Shown here: piece by piece, positions 39,481-47,507 of the stretch
Numbering within the stretch: the stretch's first letter is position 1
Layout of the letters: every line of letters starts with the position of its first letter
Assembly (NCBI RefSeq): GCF_007096635.1
Contig: NZ_VKAA01000011.1
Span: 62,001-126,000 of the forward strand
Direction of reading: 5' to 3'
Length of the DNA stretch: 64,000 nt
Source of the DNA: Mycolicibacterium sp. 018/SC-01/001
GTDB taxonomy: Bacteria > Actinomycetota > Actinomycetes > Mycobacteriales > Mycobacteriaceae
Notes under the pieces: model-generated
The model's database searches: none
The model's input: the letters and a program-made list of their open reading frames with translations, nothing else
Told to the model about the DNA's origin: nothing
Position numbers and translations under genes: made by a program

Positions 39481-40221
39481 TCAGGCGTTGGCACCGCCGT
39501 CGACGAGGAACCCCGCCCCGGTGATCTGTGCGGCATCGGGTCCGGCGAGGAAGGCCACCATCGCTGCGACCTCTTCGGGCCGGCCGAACCGACCGAGGGC
39601 CGTCTTCTGCACGCGCGCTCGGGCATTCGGACCGTCGGCGGGGTTCATGTCGGTGTCGGTGGACCCCGGGTGCACGAGGTTGACCGTGATGCCGCGTGGG
39701 CCGAGATCCCGGGCGAGGCCCTGGGTCCACCCGATCAGCGCAGCCTTGCTCGCGGCGTAGAGACTCGCACCCGGATCGGGGACCCGCGTCGCCAGATTGC
39801 TTCCCGTCGAGATGATCCGACCACCCGCGCCGAGGTGCGGCAACGCCGCCAATGTCGCCACCATGACGCCGCGGACGTTGACGTCCAACGTGACGTCGAT
39901 GTCGTCGTCGGACACCTGCTCGATCGGTCCGCCGCGAAGGACGCCGGCGTTGTTGACCAGGATGTCCAGGCCACCCAAGGTGGAGGCCGCATCGTCAACC
40001 GCCTGCCTGACCGAAGCGGTGTCCCCCGCCGACATCCGTACGGCGACAGCGCGTCCGCCCTCACGAGTGATGTCGTCGACGACCGCCTCCGCCGCGTCTG
40101 CCGATCGCTCGTAGGTGAGCACGACCGCGGCACCCTCACTGGCGAGACGGCGGGCGATCGCCGCTCCGATGCCGCGGCTCGCGCCGGTGACCAACGCTTT
40201 CTTGCCGTCGAGTGAACCCAT
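39481..40221 (-). CDS. Short-chain dehydrogenase/reductase (SDR)
   Basis: A 246-residue classical SDR: the cofactor motif is KKALVTGASRGIGAAIARRL (TGxxxGIG), then NNAGVLRGG, the catalytic serine in IISTGSN, and YAASKAAL with the Tyr-x3-Lys pair. The C-terminal PEEVAAMVAFLAGPDAAQITGAGFLVDGG is usual. I chose the ATG at 40221 over the one at 40224 because AGGAGG lies 5 bases before it. It converges on the broken GMC gene and is divergent from the esterase gene across operator site 2. Confidence 0.9.
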   Translation of the reverse strand: MGSLDGKKALVTGASRGIGAAIARRLASEGAAVVLTYERSADAAEAVVDDITREGGRAVAVRMSAGDTASVRQAVDDAASTLGGLDILVNNAGVLRGGPIEQVSDDDIDVTLDVNVRGVMVATLAALPHLGAGGRIISTGSNLATRVPDPGASLYAASKAALIGWTQGLARDLGPRGITVNLVHPGSTDTDMNPADGPNARARVQKTALGRFGRPEEVAAMVAFLAGPDAAQITGAGFLVDGGANA

Positions 40222-40240
40222 CATTGCCTCCTCGCGTAGA

Positions 40241-40259
40241 TAGTAACTATTGTTTACTA
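40241..40259. promoter_or_regulatory. Palindromic operator TAGTAA-N7-TTACTA, site 2
   Basis: TAGTAA (40241-40246), seven bases, TTACTA (40254-40259). It fills the 39-base divergent gap between the SDR and esterase starts, ending one base before the esterase ATG. The arms and spacing equal those of site 1 at 37461, while the spacer sequences differ. Confidence 0.65.
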
Positions 40260-40260
40260 A

Positions 40261-41175
40261 ATGCGAGACGGCATGAATGCTATTCCCCTCGACCCCGATG
40301 ACGTCGCTCCCGGCCGCGCACTCCGGACGTTCTTCGCGCGGTTCTGGTCCACCGAGACCGGCGAGCCGCGAGACGTGTACGACCGGTTCGTCGCCGCCAC
40401 CCCGACGGCAGCCGGCGTCACTGTCACCCAGTCCGCCGGACTACCCGGACCCGGAATCTGGGTGCGGCCCGTAGACGCCAATTCCGAAGCCGCGCTGCTG
40501 TTCCTGCACGGCGGCGGCTACGGCCTCGGCAGCGCAGGAGCCTACGCGGGATTCGTCAGTCAGCTCGTGGCTCGCGTGAAGATGCCGGCGTTCGTCCTCG
40601 ACTATCCGCTGGCCCCGGAGGCGTGCCTGCCCACGGCACTCGAGCTGTCCGTCGACACGCTTCACCGATTGCGCAGCACCTACTCCGCCGTCGCTGTCGC
40701 GGGCGATTCCGCGGGCGGCGGTCTCACCCTCGCCACGGTCGCCGAGGCGGTGCGACACACAGGTATCGACGTGGCGGCCGCCGCGGTGTTCTCACCGTGG
40801 ACCGACCTGTCCCTGAGCGGAGCCAGCGTCCGCGCCAACGCGATCTCCGATCCGTTGCTCGACCCGGAGTACCTGCGCCGGTCCGCGGCGGCCTACCTCG
40901 GCGATACCCCTGCCGACGATCCCAGAGCCTCACCGCTGTTCGGCACAGCGAGCGATCTACCACCCGTGCTGATCCAGGTCGGTACCGACGAGATCCTGCT
41001 CGACGACTCCATCCGGTACGCCGCCGCCGCGGGCCCCCGGGTGCAGCTGGAGATCTACCAGGGCATGCATCACGTGTTCCAACTCAATGTCGGACAACTC
41101 GCCACAGCCCGCCGCGCCGTGGCCTCGGCCGCGGACTTCCTCGCTGCCCGTCTTCAGGAGAGGATCTCCGCATGA
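40261..41175 (+). CDS. Alpha/beta hydrolase, hormone-sensitive-lipase (HSL) type
   Basis: A 304-residue esterase. The oxyanion motif HGGGYGLGS begins at residue 83, the nucleophile S150 is in AVAGDSAGGGL, the acid lies in QVGTDEILLDD and the histidine in GMHHVFQ. This is the HSL/LipN-like family common in mycobacteria, acting on small esters or lactones. The ATG at 40261 immediately follows operator site 2, so the transcript may be nearly leaderless; a second in-frame ATG is at 40273. Its stop overlaps the next gene (ATGA), making it co-translated with the RclA-like flavoprotein. Confidence 0.88.
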   Translation: MRDGMNAIPLDPDDVAPGRALRTFFARFWSTETGEPRDVYDRFVAATPTAAGVTVTQSAGLPGPGIWVRPVDANSEAALLFLHGGGYGLGSAGAYAGFVSQLVARVKMPAFVLDYPLAPEACLPTALELSVDTLHRLRSTYSAVAVAGDSAGGGLTLATVAEAVRHTGIDVAAAAVFSPWTDLSLSGASVRANAISDPLLDPEYLRRSAAAYLGDTPADDPRASPLFGTASDLPPVLIQVGTDEILLDDSIRYAAAAGPRVQLEIYQGMHHVFQLNVGQLATARRAVASAADFLAARLQERISA

Positions 41176-42533
41176 CGGTGCAACAGCTGCAGGCGGATCT
41201 GGTGACCATCGGCTTCGGAAAGGGGGCGAAGACCCTCGCCGCTGCGCTGGGCGCCCGGGGCCGACGTGTCGTGATGATCGAGCGTTCGGCACAGATGTAC
41301 GGGGGCACCTGCATCAACATCGGCTGCGTGCCCACCAAATCGATGGTGTTCGCGGCCGAGCACCTCAGCCGCCCAGACCCCAGCAGCTATACAAACGCGG
41401 TGCACGCGACGGCCGACCTGACCGCAGATCTGCGGGCCAAGAACTTCGCGATGCTGGACAGTCTGGCGACCGTCGACGTGCTCACCGGCACCGCCGCCTT
41501 CACCGACGCCCACACCCTCGCGGTGCAGACCGCGGACGGGGAGGTCACGGTGACCGGCGAGCACATCGTGATCAGCACCGGATCGGAACCCGTGATGCCG
41601 GAGATCCCCGGCCTGCACGGCAACGACCGCGTGGTGACGAGCACCGACCTGTTGGTGACCGAGGATCTTCCGCGCCGGCTCGTGGTGCTCGGCGGCGGGT
41701 ACGTGGGCCTGGAGTTCGCCGCCATGTACGCCCGCTATGGCGCGGAAGTGACTGTTCTGGAACGCCATTCGGCCGTCCTCGGCCAGGAGGACGACGACGT
41801 CGCGGCGGCGGCCACCGAGCTGTTGACGGCCGCCGGAGTCCAGATCGTCACGTCGGCCACCGTCACCGCCGTCGACGGCGGGACGGTCCACTACACCGTC
41901 GCCGGCGCATCAGAATCGGCCGAGGGTGACCGAATCCTCGTGGCGCTGGGCCGCCGGCCCGTCACCGCAGACCTCGGACTGGACCGGGCCGGGGTCGACA
42001 CGCGCGCCGACGGATCCGTCGTCGTCGACGAGCACCTGCGCACGAACCAGCCGCATGTCTTCGCGGTCGGCGACGTCAACGGCGGACCGCAGTTCACCTA
42101 CGTCTCCCTCGACGACTACCGCATCGTGCTCGACCAGCTCAGCGGGACCGGCCGGCGCAGCACAGCCGACCGGGTGGCGGTGCCCTACGTGCTGTTCATG
42201 ACGCCGCCGTTGGCCCGGGTGGGTCTGACCGAGCGCGCCGCGCGCGCCGACGGTCGTCGGGTGAGGGTCGCTGCGCTTCCGGTGGCGAAGATGGCGACCG
42301 TGCCGCGCGCCCGGATCGTCGGACAACCCGAAGGAATGATGAAGGTCGTCGTCGACGCCGACAGCGACGAGATCCTGGGCGCCGCACTGCTCAGCCACGA
42401 TTCGCACGAGGTCATCAACGTCGTCGCGCTCGCCCTCCGCCACGGCATCACGGCCACGCAGTTGCGCGACGAGATCTACACGCATCCCTCGATGACCGAG
42501 GCGTTCAACCAGTTGCTCGGCGCACTGGCCTGA
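41172..42533 (+). CDS. rclA: RclA-like pyridine nucleotide-disulfide oxidoreductase
   Basis: A 453-residue flavoprotein of the class I disulfide reductase family. FAD binding is at VTIGFGKGAKTLAAALG, and the redox pair is C47-x4-C52 in YGGTCINIGCVPTK. NAD(P)H binding is at VLGGGYVGLEFAAMYARYGAEVTVLE, and the dimer-interface histidine block is DSHEVINVVALAL with ITHPSM-like YTHPSMTEAFNQL. Signature stretches FTYVSLDDYRIV and PYVLFMTPPLARVGLTE match E. coli RclA, which reduces hypothiocyanous acid and metals and protects against reactive chlorine. It lacks the MerA vicinal C-terminal cysteines. It is co-translated with the esterase gene. Confidence 0.83.
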   Translation: MTVQQLQADLVTIGFGKGAKTLAAALGARGRRVVMIERSAQMYGGTCINIGCVPTKSMVFAAEHLSRPDPSSYTNAVHATADLTADLRAKNFAMLDSLATVDVLTGTAAFTDAHTLAVQTADGEVTVTGEHIVISTGSEPVMPEIPGLHGNDRVVTSTDLLVTEDLPRRLVVLGGGYVGLEFAAMYARYGAEVTVLERHSAVLGQEDDDVAAAATELLTAAGVQIVTSATVTAVDGGTVHYTVAGASESAEGDRILVALGRRPVTADLGLDRAGVDTRADGSVVVDEHLRTNQPHVFAVGDVNGGPQFTYVSLDDYRIVLDQLSGTGRRSTADRVAVPYVLFMTPPLARVGLTERAARADGRRVRVAALPVAKMATVPRARIVGQPEGMMKVVVDADSDEILGAALLSHDSHEVINVVALALRHGITATQLRDEIYTHPSMTEAFNQLLGALA

Positions 42534-42570
42534 TCTGCCGCCGAGGGTGGCGCCCGTCACATAGAATGTG

Positions 42571-42584
42571 TTGACACGCGTCAA
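42571..42584. promoter_or_regulatory. Palindrome upstream of the cytochrome P450 gene
   Basis: TTGACACGCGTCAA is a near-perfect inverted repeat (TTGAC-ACGC-GTCAA), 22 bases before the P450 ATG and partly usable as a -35 box. Such elements are typical TetR-family operators; the nearest TetR gene is the convergent one at 43826, but a distant regulator is equally possible. Confidence 0.5.
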
Positions 42585-42606
42585 GTAGCCCTCGAGGAGA
42601 TAGCGG

Positions 42607-43860
42607 ATGAGCCACCCACGCACGATGGACGATGCGGCCAAAGTTCTGGCCGACCCGACGGCGTACGCCGACGAGGCCCGGCTCCATGCCGCCCTGACCC
42701 ATCTGCGCGCGAACGAACCGGTGGCATGGGTCGACAACCCGCCCTACCGCCCGTTCTGGGCCATCACCAAACACGCCGACATCATGGCGATCGAGCGCGC
42801 CAACGATCTGTGGCTCTCCGAGCCGCGCCCCCTGCTGGCCACCGCCGCCGCCGACGACTACATGGCCCAGCAGATGGAAGCCGGTATGGGACTGCGGACG
42901 CTGATCCACATGGACGATCCGCACCACCGCAAGGTGCGGGCCATCGGCGCGGACTGGTTCCGCCCCAAGGCGATGCGCGACCTCAAGGTGCGCGTGGACG
43001 AACTCGCCAAGCGCTATGTCGACCGGATGCGCGACAACGGCGGCGCGTGTGATTTCGTCACCGACATCGCGGTGCAGTTCCCGCTGTATGTGATCATGTC
43101 GCTGCTCGGCCTGCCCGAAGAGGACTACGGCCGCATGCACGCACTGACCCAGGAGATGTTCGGCGGCGACGATGACGAGTACAAGCGCGGCGTCAGCCCC
43201 GAGGAGCAGATGGCGGTGCTGCTCGACTTCTTCACCTACTTCTCCTCGCTGACCGCGTCGCGCCGGGAGACCCCGACCGATGACCTCGCCTCGGCCATCG
43301 CCAACGGCCGCATCGACGGCGAGCCCCTCTCCGACATCGACACCGCGTCGTACTACGTGATCGTCGCCAGCGCCGGCCACGACACCACCAAGGACGCCAT
43401 CTCCGGCGGACTACTCGCGCTCATCGAGAACCAGGACGAGCTGGCGCGGCTGCGCGACAACATGGAGCTGATGCCGACCGCGGTCGAGGAGATGATCCGC
43501 TGGACCACACCGGTCAAGGAGTTCATGCGGACCGCCGCCGAGGACACCACGGTCCGTGGCGTGCCCATCGCCCAAGGCGAATCCGTGTATCTGGCATACG
43601 TCTCGGGGAACCGGGACGAGGAGATCTTCGACGAACCGTTCCGCTTCGACGTCGCACGCGACCCCAACCGGCACGTGTCCTTCGGCTACGGCGTGCACTT
43701 CTGCCTGGGCGCCGCGCTGGCCCGCATGGAGATGAACAGCCTGTTCACCGAACTCGTGCCACGGCTCGAGTCGATCGAGCTGGACGGCGAGCCGGAGCTC
43801 GCGGCGACGACGTTCGTCGGCGGGCTCAAGCACCTCCCGATCCGCTACTCCGTGCGCTGA
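42607..43860 (+). CDS. Cytochrome P450
   Basis: A 417-residue soluble P450. The I-helix oxygen-activating motif is VIVASAGHDTTKD, the ExxR pair is EEMIRW, and the heme-thiolate cysteine is C366 in FGYGVHFCLGAALARME. It resembles the mycobacterial sterol/fatty-acid-type subfamilies, but I cannot name the CYP family with confidence. GAGGAG lies upstream of the ATG. No ferredoxin is adjacent. Its 3' end overlaps the convergent TetR gene by 35 bases. Confidence 0.92.
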   Translation: MSHPRTMDDAAKVLADPTAYADEARLHAALTHLRANEPVAWVDNPPYRPFWAITKHADIMAIERANDLWLSEPRPLLATAAADDYMAQQMEAGMGLRTLIHMDDPHHRKVRAIGADWFRPKAMRDLKVRVDELAKRYVDRMRDNGGACDFVTDIAVQFPLYVIMSLLGLPEEDYGRMHALTQEMFGGDDDEYKRGVSPEEQMAVLLDFFTYFSSLTASRRETPTDDLASAIANGRIDGEPLSDIDTASYYVIVASAGHDTTKDAISGGLLALIENQDELARLRDNMELMPTAVEEMIRWTTPVKEFMRTAAEDTTVRGVPIAQGESVYLAYVSGNRDEEIFDEPFRFDVARDPNRHVSFGYGVHFCLGAALARMEMNSLFTELVPRLESIELDGEPELAATTFVGGLKHLPIRYSVR

Positions 43861-44443
43861 CCGCGAGGAAGCCGTCGACCGCCGCGACAGCCGTTGCGCG
43901 GTAATCGAATTCGGACAGCGTGCTGATCCGGCCGAACACCAGCGGACCGATCAGCAGCGCGAAGGTGGTGGTCCTGTCGACGCGGCCGAGGTGCTCCGGT
44001 GCGTCGGGGCTGCCGAAGATCGCGTCGAAGGGCGCCGAGTACTGCTCTGCGATGCGCTCCCGCAGTGATCCCACCGCACCGCCGACGGTGGGCACCTCGG
44101 TGATGTCGGGGCCGAGGGACAACCAGGCCATGGCCGTCAGCAGCGTCGGCGCCTCGGCGATGGCATCCGCCCAGCCGCCCACCACAGCGATGAGACGCTC
44201 CCGCAGCGTGCCGTCGTCCGGCGGCATGGGCGCCGGTGGGATCAAGCTCATGAACGCCGCAGCGACAAGATCATTCGAGCTCGGGAAGTGCCGATAGAGG
44301 GTCGCGCGCGCGACGTTGGCGTGGCGGGTCACCGCGTCGATCGTCACCGCGCTCGGGCCGCCCGAGCGGAGCAGCGTCGTGGCAGCGTCCAGCAACCGCG
44401 CGCGCGATCTGGCCGGTCTCGGATCGCCGCCACCGGAGGCCAT
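43826..44443 (-). CDS. TetR family transcriptional regulator of the adjacent efflux gene
   Basis: A 205-residue TetR protein. The N-terminal helix-turn-helix is SRARLLDAATTLLRSGGPSAVTIDAVTRHANVARATLYRHFPSSNDLVAAAF. It is divergent from a DHA2 efflux pump, with two phased GAGAC/GTCTC palindromes in the 86-base gap. This is the usual layout of an autoregulated, drug-responsive repressor such as LfrR-LfrA in mycobacteria; orthology to LfrR is not claimed. Confidence 0.9.
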   Translation of the reverse strand: MASGGGDPRPARSRARLLDAATTLLRSGGPSAVTIDAVTRHANVARATLYRHFPSSNDLVAAAFMSLIPPAPMPPDDGTLRERLIAVVGGWADAIAEAPTLLTAMAWLSLGPDITEVPTVGGAVGSLRERIAEQYSAPFDAIFGSPDAPEHLGRVDRTTTFALLIGPLVFGRISTLSEFDYRATAVAAVDGFLAVSARSSGSGGA

Positions 44444-44471
44444 GGTGCACCTTTCCTCGTCGATGGGTATA

Positions 44472-44507
44472 GAGACTATCGGTCTCCCACCGAGACTGTT
44501 AGTCTCG
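44472..44507. promoter_or_regulatory. Tandem TetR-type operators in the TetR/efflux divergent promoter
   Basis: Two palindromes share GAGACT-like arms: GAGAC-TATCG-GTCTC (44472-44486) and CGAGACT-GTT-AGTCTCG (44491-44507, perfect). Their centres are 20 bases apart, about two helical turns, so two dimers could bind on the same face. The second ends 22 bases before the efflux ATG. Confidence 0.75.
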
Positions 44508-44529
44508 AAATCCCGGCGAGAGAGAGTCC

Positions 44530-46086
44530 ATGACAGACACGAGCACGCCGTCCGATCAGGATATCGACGCCGAGGTCGCGGCCCTCTCCGTGCGCGGGCG
44601 ACGCTGGCTCCTCACTGTGGCGGGCCTGTCAGTGTTGCTGGTGATCTCGTCGATGGTCGCGCTCAATGCCGCCCTGCCCGACATCGCCGTGGAAACGTCC
44701 GCGACACAGAGCCAGCTGACGTGGGTCGTCGACGCGTACACGCTGGCGATGGCCTGCCTGCTGTTGCCCGCAGGCGCGCTCGGCGACCGCTACGGCCGCC
44801 GTGGTGCTCTGCTGTTCGGCCTGCTGGTTTTCGGCCTCGCCTCCGCTGCGCCGGTTGTCTTCGACAGCCCCGCCCAGCTCATCGGCGCACGCGCCGTGAC
44901 CGGTGTCGGCGCGGCCTTCGTCATGCCGGCGACGCTGTCACTGCTCACCGCCGCCTTCCCGAAGTCGGAGCGCACGAAGGCCGTCGGCATCTGGGCCGGC
45001 GTGGCCGGCTCCGGGGCCATTGCCGGCTTCCTCGGCACCGGCATTCTGTTGCAACACTTCTCGTGGACATCGGTGTTCATCGCGCTCGCAGTCGCAGCCT
45101 TGCTGATGTTCGTGATGGCGTGCACGATCGGCAGCTCCCGGGATCAGACCGCCACCCCGATCGACTGGATCGGCGCCGTGCTGGTCGGCATCGCCATCGC
45201 GGTGTTCGTGGTGGGGCTCATCGAAGCTCCCGCACAGGGGTGGACCAATCCGCTTGTCCTCGGCGGGCTCGCGGGCGGCGTGATTCTGGCCGCCGCGTTC
45301 GCGCTCGTGGAGCGACGGCGAAGGCATCCGTTACTCGATGTCAGGCTGTTCGCCATACCGGAGTTCGCCACCGGCGCGCTCTGCATCACGATCCTGTTCC
45401 TGTCCAACTTCGGATTCTTCTACCTGTTGATGCAGTACCTGCAGCTCGTGATGGGGTATTCGGCTCTCACCACCGCCTTCGCGCTGGCGCCGCTGGTGGT
45501 GCCGATCCTGGCGCTCAGCCTCGTCGTCCACCTCGCGGTCGCGAGAATCGGTCTCCGCTGGACGCTCACCGCGGGTCTGCTCCTGGTCGCTGTCGGACTG
45601 TGCTGCGCGCGACTGCCGGGTGCGGACGCGGCGTACCTCGACGTGGTGTGGCCGTCGTTGATCATCGGTGCCGGAGTCGGAATCTGCACTGCCCCAGCCA
45701 CAACGGCGATCATGAACACCGTGTCCGACGAGAAACAGGGCGTGGCTTCGGCGGTCAACGACACCGCGCGAGAGCTCGGCGCCGCCATCGGGGTCGCCGT
45801 GGCAGGCTCGATACTCGCCGCCTCCTACCGCACCGCGCTGGCTCCCCAGCTGTCCGGCTTCCCCGCCCAGGTGCGTGACACGGCCACCGATTCGCTGGCG
45901 TATGCCCTGACACTGTCGGAGCGGCTGGGCCCGCAGGGCGACAGACTGGGCGACGCAGCACGCGCCGCATTCCTGGACGCCAACGGCCACGCACTGCTGG
46001 CGTTGGCGGGGATTGTCGCGGTGTCAGCCGCGTTCATCGCGGTACTGGCGCCGGGCCGTGACGGCAAGCGGCTGTTCAGGAGATGA
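44530..46086 (+). CDS. DHA2 family (EmrB/QacA-type) MFS multidrug efflux transporter
   Basis: A 518-residue protein with about 14 membrane helices. The TM1 motif is MVALNAALPDIAVE, with WVVDAYTLAMACLLLPAG in TM2, motif A GALGDRYGRRGALLF, and the motif C region GVAGSGAIAGFLGTGILL. The late block VSDEKQGVASAVNDTARELGAAIGVAVAGSILA is characteristic of DHA2 drug/proton antiporters. It is driven from the TetR-controlled divergent promoter. Its last 11 bases overlap the end of mftG on the other strand. Confidence 0.92.
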   Translation: MTDTSTPSDQDIDAEVAALSVRGRRWLLTVAGLSVLLVISSMVALNAALPDIAVETSATQSQLTWVVDAYTLAMACLLLPAGALGDRYGRRGALLFGLLVFGLASAAPVVFDSPAQLIGARAVTGVGAAFVMPATLSLLTAAFPKSERTKAVGIWAGVAGSGAIAGFLGTGILLQHFSWTSVFIALAVAALLMFVMACTIGSSRDQTATPIDWIGAVLVGIAIAVFVVGLIEAPAQGWTNPLVLGGLAGGVILAAAFALVERRRRHPLLDVRLFAIPEFATGALCITILFLSNFGFFYLLMQYLQLVMGYSALTTAFALAPLVVPILALSLVVHLAVARIGLRWTLTAGLLLVAVGLCCARLPGADAAYLDVVWPSLIIGAGVGICTAPATTAIMNTVSDEKQGVASAVNDTARELGAAIGVAVAGSILAASYRTALAPQLSGFPAQVRDTATDSLAYALTLSERLGPQGDRLGDAARAAFLDANGHALLALAGIVAVSAAFIAVLAPGRDGKRLFRR

Positions 46087-47500
46087 ACTCCGCCGCCCGG
46101 TGAGCGGCCATCACGATGGTCGCGTGCGGCCCACGACTGGGGATGGCCGGCAGGATCGAACCGTCCACCACCCAGAGGCCGTCGACGCCGCGCACGCGGC
46201 ACCGCGTGTCGACCACAGCGGTAGGATCGTCGTCGCGCCCCATCCGGGCGGTGCCGCACAGATGCTGCGAGGTTCCCCAGACGGGCGCGGAACGGACTGT
46301 GTCACCGGCGATCTCGATCGCGAGGTCGGCCCCCTCGCGCAACGCTGCGACGTCAGCGGGCGCCGTGTCGTAGCGCTGCTCGATCAGCGGGTCCGCGGAC
46401 GGATCGGCCGACAGCAGCGACACCCGCCCGCGTGACGCGGGCCGCATCAGCGTCACCCCGAGGTGAGGGTGGTCGGTCGGATCGTCGCGCCGGTGGTTGG
46501 TCATCGCACCGAATCCCGCTGTGTACGGCCGGATCTCGATACCGTCTGCCGTCGTCAGCACAGCCTCCAGCGGGGGCACGCCGTGCGTGGCCGGCCAGCT
46601 GACGGGCAGCACCCACTCCGGATGGTCGACCGTGTCGATGCCGACCGGCAGGTCCGCCACCACCGGCACCCCGACCGCGCTCAACTGCGCCGCAGGTCCG
46701 ATACCGGACAGCATCAACAGGTGGGCCGACCCCACCGCCCCCGCGCTGACCACCACCCGATCGGCGGTGAGCACCGTGGGCCCATCCGGCCCGATGCACT
46801 CCGCACCGACCGCCCGCCGGCCGTCGAACCGCAGTCGCACCACCCGGGTGTCGGTCAGCACCGTCAGGTTCGGCCGGTGCATCGCCGGTTCGAGAAAGGC
46901 ACCGCCCGGCCCGACGCGGGTGCCGCGGTCGATGTTCAGCGGCACCGCGCCGACCCCTGATGGCACCGGCGCCTGCGCGGTCGACCCGTTCAGATCGGCC
47001 ACCCATGCGAACCCCGCGTCCAGCGCCGACGAGACCAAAGATCGTGTGCAACCGTCGAACTCGGAGACCCGCCGGACGGTGATCGGCCCGTCTCCCCCGT
47101 GCGGCTCGCCCGTGAAGTCCATGTCCCGCTCGATCGCGACGAAATGTGGCAGCACGTCACGCCACGTCCAGCCCGGTACTGCCCAGCCGTCGACGTCGGC
47201 GGGCAGCGCACGGCAGAAGTACCCGCCGTTGACCGCACCCGATCCCCCCACCACCGCGCCGCGCATGATCTCGGCGGTGCGCCGGGGCGCTTCGGTCAGC
47301 ACAGCGGTGTAGCGCCGCACCACTGCGCTGGCCTCGCCGAGCGGCAGCCTCAGGGCGTCGGTGATCTCCCTGCGCACCCGCGGATCGGACGGCGACGGGC
47401 CGGTCTCGACGACGGTGACCGCGCACCGTTCGTCGGCGGAGAGTCGCTCCGCCAGAACGGAACCGGCGCTGCCGGCCCCGATGATCAGCACATCGGGCAA
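46076..47500 (-). CDS. mftG: Mycofactocin-associated GMC oxidoreductase MftG
   Basis: A 474-residue FAD enzyme of the glucose-methanol-choline family: PDVLIIGAGSAGSVLAERLS for FAD, RGAVVGGSGAVNGGYFCR (signature 1), VVSAGAVGSAHLLMLSGIGPA (signature 2) and HLCGTARMGRDDDPTAVVD near the C-terminus. MftG is reported to reoxidise mycofactocinol and link alcohol-derived electrons to respiration. It starts at a TTG 7 bases after mftF; the GTG three codons in is an alternative. It is the last gene of the mft operon and intact, unlike the GMC pseudogene at 38097. Confidence 0.92.
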   Translation of the reverse strand: MPDVLIIGAGSAGSVLAERLSADERCAVTVVETGPSPSDPRVRREITDALRLPLGEASAVVRRYTAVLTEAPRRTAEIMRGAVVGGSGAVNGGYFCRALPADVDGWAVPGWTWRDVLPHFVAIERDMDFTGEPHGGDGPITVRRVSEFDGCTRSLVSSALDAGFAWVADLNGSTAQAPVPSGVGAVPLNIDRGTRVGPGGAFLEPAMHRPNLTVLTDTRVVRLRFDGRRAVGAECIGPDGPTVLTADRVVVSAGAVGSAHLLMLSGIGPAAQLSAVGVPVVADLPVGIDTVDHPEWVLPVSWPATHGVPPLEAVLTTADGIEIRPYTAGFGAMTNHRRDDPTDHPHLGVTLMRPASRGRVSLLSADPSADPLIEQRYDTAPADVAALREGADLAIEIAGDTVRSAPVWGTSQHLCGTARMGRDDDPTAVVDTRCRVRGVDGLWVVDGSILPAIPSRGPHATIVMAAHRAAEFIS

Positions 47501-47507
47501 CGCGGCG

